From: Deltaproteobacteria bacterium
Lineage (GTDB): Bacteria > Desulfobacterota > Desulfuromonadia > Geobacterales > Geobacteraceae
Direction of reading: 5' to 3'
Assembly: GCA_009668975.1 (NCBI GenBank)
Contig: SBEG01000034.1
Coordinates: forward strand, 1-35,090
Length of the DNA stretch: 35,090 nt
In this document: positions 24,346 through 31,558 of the stretch, piece by piece
How positions within the stretch are numbered: the first letter of the stretch is position 1
How the letters are laid out: the number at the start of each line of letters is the position of its first letter
The notes under the pieces: model-generated
The model's input: only the letters and a program-made list of their open reading frames with translations
What the model was told of the DNA's origin: nothing
The model's database searches: none
Program-made: the position numbers and the translations under genes

Positions 24346-25703
24346 GATTCGAACTGCGCAAACTGATGAAGAGGGATTCCTATTTCTCGCTGTTCCAGGC
24401 CTATGCCTATGCCGGGATTATCAGCAGTGGCCCTTGGGTTCTTTCCATAATCGCGGTGCTCTTCATCGGCATCATTTCCCTCAAGGTGGTCATCCCGCCT
24501 TCGCTCATCAGCCAGTTCCAGACCGCAGTAACCTACCTGATGGCCGCCAGCCTTATCCTGACCGGGTTTTTTCAGCTTGCCTTCACCCGCTACAGCGCCG
24601 ACCGGATCTTTGAAAAGGAGCATTATCGCCTCATACCCAACATGAACGGTGTCATCCTGATGGTGACAACCGTGGCGGGCTGTCTTGTTTTCCCCTTCTC
24701 TCTACTGCTGTTCGACGCCCAGTCCCTGCTGTTCCGGGTTCTTTTTGCCACGACTTTCGTGGTGCTGTGCAATGTCTGGATCACAGCCATCCTCCTTTCG
24801 GGATTGAAGGCTTACAAATCCATCCTGGTCAATTTCGCCATAGGGTACGGAATTACCGTGGTCCTTGCGGTTTCCCTGCGCTTCCTGAACCTGGAAGGGC
24901 TCATGCTGGGGTTCCTGGTCGGCCAGTTCGTCCTTCTCATGGGCATGCTGCTGGTGGTCTACCGCAATTACCCCTCCCACAAGTTCGTGGAGTTCGATTT
25001 CCTGCGCAAGGGCCGGGTGCGCACTGCCCTGGTGCTGACCGGCTTTTTCTACAATTTGGGAATATGGGCCGATAAACTGGTCTTCTGGTTTCATCCCTAT
25101 ACCGGCAGTCCGGTCATCGGACCCTTGAGGGCCTCTGAGGTGTACGACCTGCCCATATTTCTCGCCTATCTCGCTATCCTGCCGGGGATGGCAGTATTTC
25201 TGGCCAGGATGGAGACCGACTTCGTCGAGTTCTACGACAAGTACTATGATGCGGTCAGGGAGGGTGGTACGCTCAGGCACATCTACGACATGAAGGACGA
25301 GATGGTGAGGATGGCACGAGAGGGGATCTACGACATCATGAAGATCCAGGCCATCGCGGCGATCATCATCTTTCTCCTGGGCCGTCCGCTCCTGAGGCTG
25401 GCGGGAATCGACGAGCTCATATTTCCGCTGCTCTGCGTGGATGTGGCAGGCGCCAGCTTTCAGGTGGTGTTCCTCGCTATCTTGAACATATATTTCTACC
25501 TTGACCGGCGTGAGCGGGTGTTGTCGCTGGTCATCCTGTTTGCCTCGTTGAATATCGTCTTCAGTATTCTCTCCATAATGGCCGGGCCGTTTTTCTACGG
25601 CTACGGATTCACTTTGTCACTGGTCGTCGCCATCTTCGCCGGCATGGTGTTTCTTGACCGGGACCTGCGCATTCTCGAGTACGAAACTTTTATGCTTCGA
25701 TAG
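24333..25703 (+). CDS. pelG: PelG inner-membrane polysaccharide transporter
   Basis: A 456-residue protein, exactly the length of P. aeruginosa PelG. About twelve hydrophobic helices span the sequence, starting after GIGFELRKLMKRDSYFSLFQ; the cytoplasmic loops contain YNLGIWADKLVFWFHP and METDFVEFYDKYYDAVREGG. It belongs to the polysaccharide transporter (MATE-related/MOP) superfamily and is thought to move the growing polymer across the inner membrane with PelD, PelE and PelF. ATG 24333 lies inside pelF. No clear terminator with a T tract follows directly, so the 3' end of the operon is undefined. Confidence 0.95.
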   Translation: MAGIGFELRKLMKRDSYFSLFQAYAYAGIISSGPWVLSIIAVLFIGIISLKVVIPPSLISQFQTAVTYLMAASLILTGFFQLAFTRYSADRIFEKEHYRLIPNMNGVILMVTTVAGCLVFPFSLLLFDAQSLLFRVLFATTFVVLCNVWITAILLSGLKAYKSILVNFAIGYGITVVLAVSLRFLNLEGLMLGFLVGQFVLLMGMLLVVYRNYPSHKFVEFDFLRKGRVRTALVLTGFFYNLGIWADKLVFWFHPYTGSPVIGPLRASEVYDLPIFLAYLAILPGMAVFLARMETDFVEFYDKYYDAVREGGTLRHIYDMKDEMVRMAREGIYDIMKIQAIAAIIIFLLGRPLLRLAGIDELIFPLLCVDVAGASFQVVFLAILNIYFYLDRRERVLSLVILFASLNIVFSILSIMAGPFFYGYGFTLSLVVAIFAGMVFLDRDLRILEYETFMLR

Positions 25704-26081
25704 TTTTTGCCAGCCTGGACAGAACGCCCATTGCACATACCCCTCGAAAAATCCGCATCTTTTGTTTTTCCTGGATTGGATTGGTTTCCCGATTTCAGTT
25801 CGCTATCAAATCGGAAAGCGTCGGCAAAGCTAAGCGCTATTCGCCGCTCACAGGATATTGATCGTACCAATCGTGGTAGTACGGACTCGTATGCCAGAAG
25901 CCTTACCTCCCGCATTTTAATCTATCCGAAGGATTGGCGGGTCGAAAGCGAAGCCCGGGCCTCCCCCTTCGCCAGAGTGGTGGCGATGGAGCCTGCCGGG
26001 TATCATTGCAAGGGAATTTTTTCGGGCGCTTGTGAATCTTTACGGTGCAAGATATTATTTAAAGTAGTGATGGGGTTATTG
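25704..26081. other. 378-bp region after pelG without a recognisable gene
   Basis: A plus-strand frame (25707-26240) is open but starts and ends in unrelated material, runs into the repeat element at 26082, and shows no domain or ribosome site, so I do not call it. A short CGCCA/TGGCG dyad lies near 25970-25986. The DNA may contain gene debris; nothing else is supported. Confidence 0.3.
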
Positions 26082-26257
26082 CAGGCTGTTGAAAAACTAT
26101 TGCGGAATGAATCTGCGGCGTTACCGCTCGTTCGAAACCTCAATGTACCTAACGGTGCGCCTCAGCTTCTCGCTCGCAAGTCCTTTGCATCTCGCTTGCC
26201 TGCCGTAGCCCTTCAGCGCGCAGGTTCGACCTCCTCTTGACGTATTTCAACAGCCTG
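26082..26257 (+). repeat. Inverted-repeat-bounded element, family 2, long copy (~176 bp)
   Basis: Begins CAGGCTGTTGAAAAACTATT (26082-26101) and ends TTTCAACAGCCTG (26245-26257), so the termini are inverted repeats. The interior reads ATCTGCGGCGTTACCGC near 26111 and has no coding capacity of its own. A shorter copy in the opposite orientation lies at 27658-27724 and matches the first ~50 bases of this one. The structure fits a small non-autonomous mobile element; similar sequences are known to me from Geobacter-type genomes, unverified here. Confidence 0.75.
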
Positions 26258-26383
26258 ATAGAGGTGGATATTTTCGTGCTCCAATGTGACGGCAACGAGG
26301 ATAGAAGGCATAATCCAGTGAAGTACCTCAGGGGGCAGTTGCAATACACTCAGCTAAGGCAGGCTGGAGAGGTGAGGAAGATT
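26258..26383 (+). promoter_or_regulatory. leader of the DUF2141 gene
   Basis: 126 bases between the family 2 element and ATG 26384. The in-frame codons upstream of 26384 run back into the mobile element, have no homology and should not be counted as protein. GAGGTGAGGAAG directly before the ATG is the ribosome site. No convincing promoter hexamers were found. Confidence 0.3.
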
Positions 26384-26902
26384 ATGTATACGTCAAACAT
26401 TTGGAAATCAACGGTGATCTCCTCAGCCAAGGGTTCTGAGAAACGGGTCCCCTTTGGAGTTGGCTGCCTGCTATTGTTTGCACTGCTGCTGCCGGTGAAT
26501 CTTTCCACTGTCGCCTTTGCCCAGTCACCCTGCCCGGGTATTCACGTGCAAATTCTGAACATAAAAAACAGCGCGGGAAAGGTGGCTTGTGCGCTATTCA
26601 AATCACCAGCGGGCTTTCCCACTGAGTATCTGCGCTACGCGACGAATCTTATGGCGATAAAAATTATGAAGGCGCAAGCGCGTTGCGACTTTGAAGATAT
26701 TCCGCCGGGAACGTATGCGATAGCCGTCGTTCATGATGAGAATTTGAACGGCAAGCTCGACACCAACGTGCTGGGTATCCCCACGGAAGGATTCGCTTTT
26801 TCAAATGATGCAAAAGGCTTGTTCGGGCCGCCTTCGTTTTCTGCCGCCAGCTTCCCGTATGACGGGCGCAACATAGATCTGACGATTAGCCTGCATTACT
26901 GA
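26384..26902 (+). CDS. DUF2141 secreted protein
   Basis: A 172-residue protein. An unusually long signal peptide (~1-47, hydrophobic core GVGCLLLFALLLPVNLSTVA, ending AFAQ) precedes a DUF2141 domain. The domain is marked by IHVQILNIKNSAGKVACALF, ARCDFEDIPPGTYAIAVVHD and ENLNGKLDTNVLGIPTEGFAFSND (the last two are consecutive family signatures), ending in a beta strand (IDLTISLHY). The fold is an Ig-like beta sandwich of the periplasm or cell surface. The function is not established. ATG 26384 is preferred to earlier in-frame codons because of GTGAGGAAG just upstream. It lies with the wrbA-like gene between two inverted copies of repeat family 2. Confidence 0.85.
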   Translation: MYTSNIWKSTVISSAKGSEKRVPFGVGCLLLFALLLPVNLSTVAFAQSPCPGIHVQILNIKNSAGKVACALFKSPAGFPTEYLRYATNLMAIKIMKAQARCDFEDIPPGTYAIAVVHDENLNGKLDTNVLGIPTEGFAFSNDAKGLFGPPSFSAASFPYDGRNIDLTISLHY

Positions 26903-26990
26903 ATGTTGACCAAAATGGACCTCACTTCGTTGCGCTGTTGAATGTGGAGCAATTTTCGCTGAATTCAACCAAACAGAAAAGGAGCAAGCC

Positions 26991-27611
26991 ATGACTAAAG
27001 TCCTCGTCGTATATTACAGCATGTATGGGCACGTGATGAAGATGGCGGAAGCTGTTGCCGAGGGTGTCCGGGAAGTCCCCGGGTGCGAAGTGACCATCAG
27101 GAGGGTTCCCGAGACGCTGCCTGAAGAAGTCCTTGAAATAATGGGGGCTCTTGAAGCCCGGGAGACAATGGCGCACATTCCCCTGGTTCAGCTGGAAGAC
27201 CTGGTTTCCGCTGATGCGATAATCTTCGGTACCCCGACCCGCTTCGGGAACATGTGTGGACAGATGCGCCAGTTCCTCGATTCAACCGGAGGGCTCTGGT
27301 TGAAAGGGTCCCTGGTGGGTAAGGTCGGCAGTGTTTTTACAAGTTCCGCTACCCAGCACGGCGGCCAGGAGTCCACCATTTTGAGTTTCCACATCACCCT
27401 GCTTCACCAGGGCATGTTGGTTGCGGGCCTGCCCTATGCTTTTGCCGGGCAAATGGATAACACTCAGATTACCGGCGGCTCGCCCTATGGCTCTTCCACC
27501 ATTGCCGGTACTGACGGTTCCCGGAGCCCGAGTGAAAATGAGCTTGCGGGAGCCCGGTTCCAAGGTGCCCATGTGGCACGGATTGCGCGAAAGCTTTCGC
27601 AAGCAGAGTGA
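26991..27611 (+). CDS. wrbA: WrbA-like NAD(P)H:quinone oxidoreductase (type IV)
   Basis: A 206-residue flavodoxin-fold protein matching WrbA. The FMN phosphate loop is VVYYSMYGHVMKMAEAV (about 6-22), PTRFGNMCGQMRQFLD (about 80-95) binds the isoalloxazine ring, and FTSSATQHGGQEST is the family motif. GGSPYGSSTIAG and SENELAGARFQG follow. Members reduce quinones by two electrons, limiting oxidative damage, in the cytoplasm. The ATG has AAAAGGAG 8 bases upstream. It starts 88 bases after the DUF2141 gene on the same strand, so co-transcription is possible. Length is close to the usual ~200 residues. Confidence 0.95.
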   Translation: MTKVLVVYYSMYGHVMKMAEAVAEGVREVPGCEVTIRRVPETLPEEVLEIMGALEARETMAHIPLVQLEDLVSADAIIFGTPTRFGNMCGQMRQFLDSTGGLWLKGSLVGKVGSVFTSSATQHGGQESTILSFHITLLHQGMLVAGLPYAFAGQMDNTQITGGSPYGSSTIAGTDGSRSPSENELAGARFQGAHVARIARKLSQAE

Positions 27612-27657
27612 ACATTGGAAAACTGCCGATGGGAGGCATACTCCCAAAAAACGTCTA

Positions 27658-27724
27658 CAGGCTGTTGAAAAATGTAGGGCGGTAACGCTGCAGATCGGCC
27701 ACTCAATAGTTTTTCAACAGCCTG
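27658..27724 (-). repeat. Inverted-repeat-bounded element, family 2, short inverted copy (67 bp)
   Basis: The ends CAGGCTGTTGAAAAA (27658-27672) and TTTTTCAACAGCCTG (27710-27724) are perfect 15-base inverted repeats. Read on the minus strand it matches the first ~50 bases of the long copy at 26082 (same CTATTG, ATCTGC and GCGTTACCGC blocks), so it is an internally deleted copy in opposite orientation. It lies just after wrbA and could also work as a bidirectional terminator, since the stem is followed by CTTTATAATT. Confidence 0.75.
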
Positions 27725-27762
27725 CTTTATAATTCCTGCCAAAGGCCGGGGGAAAATAATTC

Positions 27763-27929
27763 TCATTCTTTGCCCGCAGCTTCTCTCACTTTTTCCCAAT
27801 CCAGATTGAACCGACCGAGGTGCTTCTTCAGGCGGTCTGCGTCGCTGCTGCTTTTTTCGCCCGCCTCGAAACGGCAAACAACCTTCGACCTGCCTCCGAA
27901 AGGGGTGGGGCGCTTCGACAGATCCGTAC
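27763..27929 (-). pseudogene. possible C-terminal remnant of an unidentified gene
   Basis: On the minus strand a protein-like tail ends at TGA 27765-27763. It contains FGGRSKVVCRFEAGEKSS, then DADRLKKHLGRFNLDWEKVR, then EAAGKE, which is well balanced and helical. No start codon with a ribosome site and no family are recognisable, and the upstream part is replaced by unrelated sequence. I read it as the surviving end of a disrupted gene. It may be chance. Confidence 0.25.
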
Positions 27930-28007
27930 AACTCCAGCAAGCTGGACCCGATCGAAGAAGTCCAGATGCGCTGCCGTTTCCTCGCCAAGTACCGCCTGAA
28001 GCAGTGA
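27909..28007 (+). pseudogene. possible second gene tail ahead of the rtcB fragment
   Basis: A plus-strand frame reading GASTDPYNSSKLDPIEEVQM and then RCRFLAKYRLKQ ends at TGA 28005-28007. It is in a different frame from the rtcB fragment that follows. It has coding-like composition but no start and no family that I can name. Together with its neighbours it suggests a stretch of joined gene fragments. Confidence 0.2.
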
Positions 28008-28021
28008 ACTGCCCGGGTCGG

Positions 28022-28480
28022 GACCTGGCTTTCCTTCCCTTGGAAACTGAAGAGGCTTCAACCTATCTGAAGGAGATGCGCTACTGCCTTGATTTTGCCC
28101 TGGCCAACCGGCAGCTTGTGGCCAGCCGGGTCCGAGACGCCTTCCGCAATGAAATCCCGGAAGCCGCCTTTGGCGAAGCAATCAACATTCACCATAACTA
28201 TGCCTCGCTGGAGAACCACTTCGGGCAGGACGTGCTGGTTCACCGCAAGGGGGCGACTTCGGCCCGGGAAGGGGAGATGGGGATCATCCCCGGATCGCAG
28301 GGAACAGCCAGCTACATCGTGCGGGGAAAAGGAAATCCCGACAGTTTCATGAGCTGTTCACACGGTGCCGGTCGCAAGATGGGGCGCCAGGCGGCCATCA
28401 GGAATCTCGACCTTGAGTCGGAAAGAAGGCGCTGGAAGAAAAGGGCATCCTGCACGCAGTGCCGCTCCAATCTTGCGGCA
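28022..28480 (+). pseudogene. rtcB: rtcB fragment (RNA-splicing ligase), broken at both ends and frameshifted
   Basis: From 28022 the frame reads DLAFLPLETEEASTYLKEMR, then FGEAINIHHNYASLENHFGQ, VHRKGATSAREGEMGIIPGS and SFMSCSHGAGRKMGR. These are the RtcB signatures, including a metal-ligand His (NIHHNY) and the guanylylated His in the SHGAGR motif. RtcB joins 2',3'-cyclic phosphate and 5'-OH RNA ends and is about 400-480 residues. Only ~140 residues survive here. The N-terminal metal-binding half is missing, a frameshift occurs near 28424 (ALEEKGILHAV continues in another frame to about 28465), and the C-terminus is lost. It cannot be active. The plus-strand frame happens to stay open into the MarR gene, which could mislead a gene caller. 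Confidence 0.85.
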
Positions 28481-28583
28481 TTGTCCGCAACAGGGCGGAG
28501 CCTGGCAGTCTTGCAAGTTTTTACTGGAACACAAACCTCACGAATGCAGGCAATCGACAGGAGCGGCATAAATGACAAATTAC

Positions 28584-28595
28584 TTGTTGCAACAA
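28584..28595. promoter_or_regulatory. palindromic candidate operator of the MarR gene
   Basis: TTGTTGCAACAA is a perfect 12-bp dyad 26 bases before the MarR ATG, followed by a second ACAA-ATA-TTGT dyad. A -35-like TTGTTT and AT-rich DNA (TAACATATATT) follow. MarR repressors commonly bind palindromes of this type over their own promoter, so autorepression is likely; this is inference. No AGGAGG-like ribosome site lies before the ATG. Confidence 0.4.
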
Positions 28596-28621
28596 ATATT
28601 GTTTTAACATATATTACCTCC

Positions 28622-29110
28622 ATGAAATCTACCCAGCAAAAACCGAAAAACCTCGCTGCAGAGATCGGGCGGAACCGTCCTTTTGATTCCCTCGAACAGG
28701 AACTGTTCCTCAACCTCATACGCACTTCCGAATGGCTGCAGGGTGAATTTGCGCCGGTCTTTAAGTCGCACGGGATCACACAGCCGCAATTCAACGTGCT
28801 GAAAATCCTTCAGGTGGAGGAAGAATCCGGGATACCTATCCAAAAGATCGGCGCACGGATGACGACCAAGTCGTCAGACGTGACGCGGCTGGTGGACCGT
28901 CTGGAACTCTCAGGCATGGTGAAGCGATTCCGCACGGAAGAGGACCGCCGTGTCATCTATGTGCGGCTCACGGAAGCGGGGCGGGCTATGATCGACCAGC
29001 TGGCGCAACCGCTGATAGAAGCTCACCAATCCACAAAGGGAAATTTTGATCGAACCAGTCTGGAGCTTTTGAACAATCTGCTGTTCGAATTACGTCATTC
29101 GCGGGACTAA
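28622..29110 (+). CDS. MarR-family transcriptional regulator
   Basis: A 162-residue winged-helix repressor. The N-terminal dimer helix region includes FDSLEQELFLNLIRTSEWLQ, and the DNA-binding domain shows ITQPQFNVLKIL, then IGARMTTKSSDVTRLVDRLE and the wing VKRFRTEEDRRVIYVRLTEAG. The C-terminal helices complete the dimer. The ligand is unknown; MarR proteins often respond to phenolic or electrophilic compounds. ATG 28622 is chosen because family similarity starts a few residues later; the large upstream open frame is an rtcB relic and not part of it. The tautomerase and ene-reductase genes follow on the same strand and are the likely targets. Confidence 0.92.
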   Translation: MKSTQQKPKNLAAEIGRNRPFDSLEQELFLNLIRTSEWLQGEFAPVFKSHGITQPQFNVLKILQVEEESGIPIQKIGARMTTKSSDVTRLVDRLELSGMVKRFRTEEDRRVIYVRLTEAGRAMIDQLAQPLIEAHQSTKGNFDRTSLELLNNLLFELRHSRD

Positions 29111-29190
29111 ATCTGTTGAGCCGGGCTGCCGGACAGTCCTGCATCCGGGCCGCAGGCCGGCAGAAACCAAAAACAAAAGGAGAAACAGAC

Positions 29191-29394
29191 ATGCCGATTA
29201 TTTCATGGGAAGGCGGAAAACTGACCAAGGAGCAGAAGAGGGATCTTATCCAGAGACTTACGGAGGTTGCGGTCGAAGTGACCAAGGTACCAGTGAAGTT
29301 CTACTCGGTGATTATCCGGGAGCAGCAGGATGAAAACCTTGGTTTCGCTGGGGAAACGGTAGAGGAAATCAAGGCCAAGATGGTCAAGGGGTAG
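29191..29394 (+). CDS. 4-oxalocrotonate tautomerase family protein
   Basis: A 67-residue tautomerase. Pro follows the start Met (MPIISWEGGKLTKEQKRDLI), giving the catalytic N-terminal proline after Met removal. The chain continues ITEV-type helix LTEVAVEVTKVPVKFYSVII and ends GFAGETVEEIKAKMVKG. Family members form hexamers or trimers and interconvert enol and keto forms of small unsaturated acids; the substrate here is unknown. ATG 29191 has AAAAGGAG 9 bases ahead. It lies 80 bases after the MarR gene and 6 bases before the flavin oxidoreductase, so it is part of one operon. Confidence 0.93.
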   Translation: MPIISWEGGKLTKEQKRDLIQRLTEVAVEVTKVPVKFYSVIIREQQDENLGFAGETVEEIKAKMVKG

Positions 29395-29400
29395 TAGTTT

Positions 29401-30501
29401 ATGACGAAACTTTTCGAACAAACCAGCATCAAGTCTTTATCTCTTGCCAATCGATTTGTCCGTTCCGCTGCCTGGGAGGGAATGGCGGAAACGGATGGGT
29501 CCTGTTCCCCGAAGCTTATTGACCTCATGGTGAAACTGGCGGAAGGCGGGGTGGGGCTCATCATCACCGGGCATGCCTATGTAAGCCGGGAAGGACAGGC
29601 GGGGCCTTGGCAGATGGGGATCCATAGTGAAGCAATGCTGCCCGGTCTTTCCCGTATGACGGAAGCGGTTCACCGGGCAGGAGGAAAAATCGCGCTGCAA
29701 CTTGCCCATTCCGGCTGCTATGCCCTTCCCCAGGTCACTAACATGGAGGCAGTCGGCCCGTCTGCCCGCCCCCCCGAGAAGGCTCCGGGCTGCCGGGAGC
29801 TTTCCCGTGAGGAAATCCGGGTCATCTGCGATGCTTTCGGAAAAGCGGCCTTACGGGCAAAGTCCGCCGGTTTTGACGGTGTGCAGATTCATGCCGCCCA
29901 TGGCTATCTGCTGAGCGAATTTCTTTCGCCATTTTTCAACCGTCGAGCCGATGAGTACGGCGGCTGCATCGAAAACCGGGCACGGATTGTCCTCGAAGTT
30001 TTGCGGAACATCCGGAAGGAGGTTGGCGAAGGCTTTCCGGTGCTGATCAAACTGAATTCCGAGGATTTTATCAAGGGTGGTCTGTCCGTGGATGAGATGC
30101 TTTGCGTCGCAGCCATGCTCGAGGTGGCAGGGATTGATGCTGTGGAGTTGAGCGGTGGCACAATCTACGATTCCGGCGACTATTCGTCAATACGAACGGG
30201 CGACCCGGCAACTCCGGAACAGGAGGTCTACTACCGGGAGGCCGCAGCACGTTTCAAGGAAAAGATCGGCGTTCCGCTGCTGCTCGTTGGGGGTATCCGC
30301 TCCTTTGGGGTTGCCGAAGACCTGATTGATAAGGGGTTTGCCGACTATATTTCCCTTTGCCGCCCCCTGATCCGGGAACCGGGTCTAGTAGGACGGTGGC
30401 GTGACGGAGATCTGCGCAGAGCAACATGCCTGTCGGAAAATGCCTGTTTCGGGCCCCTGCTCAAGGGTGAGGGACTCTTCTGCGTCCTGGATCAGCAGTA
30501 A
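29401..30501 (+). CDS. NADH:flavin oxidoreductase / Old Yellow Enzyme family
   Basis: A 366-residue TIM-barrel FMN enzyme. The start LFEQTSIKSLSLANRFVRSA is typical. GKIALQLAHSGCYAL (about 98-112) holds FMN and substrate contacts, and GFDGVQIHAAHGYLLSEFLS and NRRADEYGGCIENRARI are the family core. The phosphate-binding strands near the C-terminus are LLLVGGIRSF and ADYISLCRPLIREP. These enzymes reduce activated C=C bonds with NAD(P)H. It lacks the Fe-S C-terminal extension of the larger 2,4-dienoyl-CoA reductase types. The preceding tautomerase and MarR genes suggest a small operon for handling unsaturated electrophilic compounds. AGGGG precedes the ATG by about 10 bases. Confidence 0.93.
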   Translation: MTKLFEQTSIKSLSLANRFVRSAAWEGMAETDGSCSPKLIDLMVKLAEGGVGLIITGHAYVSREGQAGPWQMGIHSEAMLPGLSRMTEAVHRAGGKIALQLAHSGCYALPQVTNMEAVGPSARPPEKAPGCRELSREEIRVICDAFGKAALRAKSAGFDGVQIHAAHGYLLSEFLSPFFNRRADEYGGCIENRARIVLEVLRNIRKEVGEGFPVLIKLNSEDFIKGGLSVDEMLCVAAMLEVAGIDAVELSGGTIYDSGDYSSIRTGDPATPEQEVYYREAAARFKEKIGVPLLLVGGIRSFGVAEDLIDKGFADYISLCRPLIREPGLVGRWRDGDLRRATCLSENACFGPLLKGEGLFCVLDQQ

Positions 30502-30925
30502 TATTGTGAATCTGTATCGGGTTCAGGAAAGGAGCAAAAATTCCGTAAACCTCAATTTTCATCTGCATTAACTCGCAAATAATGGGCGATTAAAAGACCG
30601 GCGTTTACAGTATCCGTTTTATGGGTTCAAGCAGGTCCATCGGAAGGACTTTCGCTTGAGTTTGTTGTTTGACGTTCTAGTCTTACTTTGGAAGATGGTA
30701 AAAAGTTCGAGTTTGTCGACTATGGAGCGCCAAAATCAAGATGGCCGATTTCGTTTAAGAAATCGGCCATCTTGATTTTAATCCTGCAATCTCCAAAGAT
30801 AACCAGCAATGTATCCTGACTTGTTTGCATTTTGTTAGATTTTGGTGCGTTTTGATCTTGTGTCGCTGCGTTAACTCCAAAACTCTCACCAGCCCGGATT
30901 TTTTATTACTATGCAGTCAATTTCT
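30502..30925. other. 424-bp convergent intergenic region
   Basis: AT-rich DNA between convergent genes. It contains the terminator module with its long hairpin (30732-30779), preceded by the AAGTTCGAG...GGAGCGCCAAAA segment (30710-30735) that also occurs at 3803-3839. Nothing else is recognisable; no ORF has a ribosome site. Confidence 0.4.
30732..30779. terminator. long perfect hairpin, likely bidirectional terminator
   Basis: Two perfectly complementary 21-base arms (30732-30752 and 30759-30779) flank the 6-base loop GTTTAA. The inner part is GGCCGATTTC, as in the 6088 hairpin, and the outer part is AAAATCAAG/CTTGATTTT, which supplies a T-rich tail in both directions. It lies between the plus-strand oxidoreductase and the minus-strand PNPOx gene, as expected for a shared terminator. 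Confidence 0.8.
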
Positions 30926-31297
30926 TCATATTAAAGGTCTCACTTTGGTGACCTTGAACCAGGCTGCATGGCTGACAGCGGCACCTGCGCCGGGTCCGAC
31001 AATCTCATCGGTGTTTTTCTTGATGCTCGCCAGCAGGTCTCCCTGTTCCTCGGTTTTTATCAGCTCCAATCCCAGGCGTACCCCGCTGAATCCGGCTGAG
31101 TTGGTCTTGAACAGGAAGGCGGCGTGACGGTTTTGGGTCAGGTTTTCGTAGGTGCGTTTGTCTGTCATGCCCCAGACCAATGTTGTTTCATTGATGACGT
31201 GCGGCCGGGCATAGACTGCGCTGTTGACTGTGCCGTCCGCGGAAGAGGTGGACAGCACTCCCAGTCCAGGATGGGTGAATAGTTCGGTAAGATTCAT
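30926..31297 (-). CDS. pyridoxamine 5'-phosphate oxidase-fold flavin protein
   Basis: A 123-residue split-barrel protein with the PNPOx-like order: LGVLSTSSADGTVNSAVYAR, then VWGMTDKRTYENLTQNRHAAF and LFKTNSAGFSGVRLGLELIK. The family binds FMN, F420 or haem; which one applies here is not clear. There is no signal peptide. ATG 31297 has AAAGGAGT 7 bases upstream on the minus strand; an adjacent in-frame TTG one codon earlier is less likely. It is the last gene of a minus-strand series, 258 bases after the photolyase gene. Confidence 0.85.
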   Translation of the reverse strand: MNLTELFTHPGLGVLSTSSADGTVNSAVYARPHVINETTLVWGMTDKRTYENLTQNRHAAFLFKTNSAGFSGVRLGLELIKTEEQGDLLASIKKNTDEIVGPGAGAAVSHAAWFKVTKVRPLI

Positions 31298-31558
31298 CAA
31301 GTAACTCCTTTGTTCCGTATTTTTAGTGAATTTACACGCGACACCGGCGTGAAAAAAAGTTGTAGCTCCGCAGATGAAGTCGCCCCAGCGTTCCAGGCCA
31401 GCTCTGGTAAAATCCGTGGCAGATCAGGTAGATCATAACGGATGCAGTGTGGCAAAGTATGCAGTTCACAACCAGGGCAGATCTCAGCTGGCCGCGCTGA
31501 ATAGACGTTGCCGGAGGCAGCGCTCATTTGGATACGCGGCACCATTCTCGCACCCTGT
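31298..31558 (-). other. spacer between photolyase and PNPOx genes
   Basis: 261 bases. A minus-strand frame (31614-31297) crosses it but overlaps the photolyase C-terminus, starts without a ribosome site and shows no family, so it is not called. The ribosome site AAAGGAGT of the PNPOx gene lies at its downstream end. No clear promoter is seen. Confidence 0.3.

Noticed and set aside
25707..26240. 177-codon open frame after pelG
   Set aside because: No ribosome site or family; its last third is the family 2 mobile element.
27770..29110. A 446-codon open frame that could be annotated as one large MarR fusion protein
   Set aside because: Its first 280 codons are an rtcB fragment and unrelated material without a ribosome site; MarR similarity starts only at ATG 28622, with an operator-like dyad just upstream.
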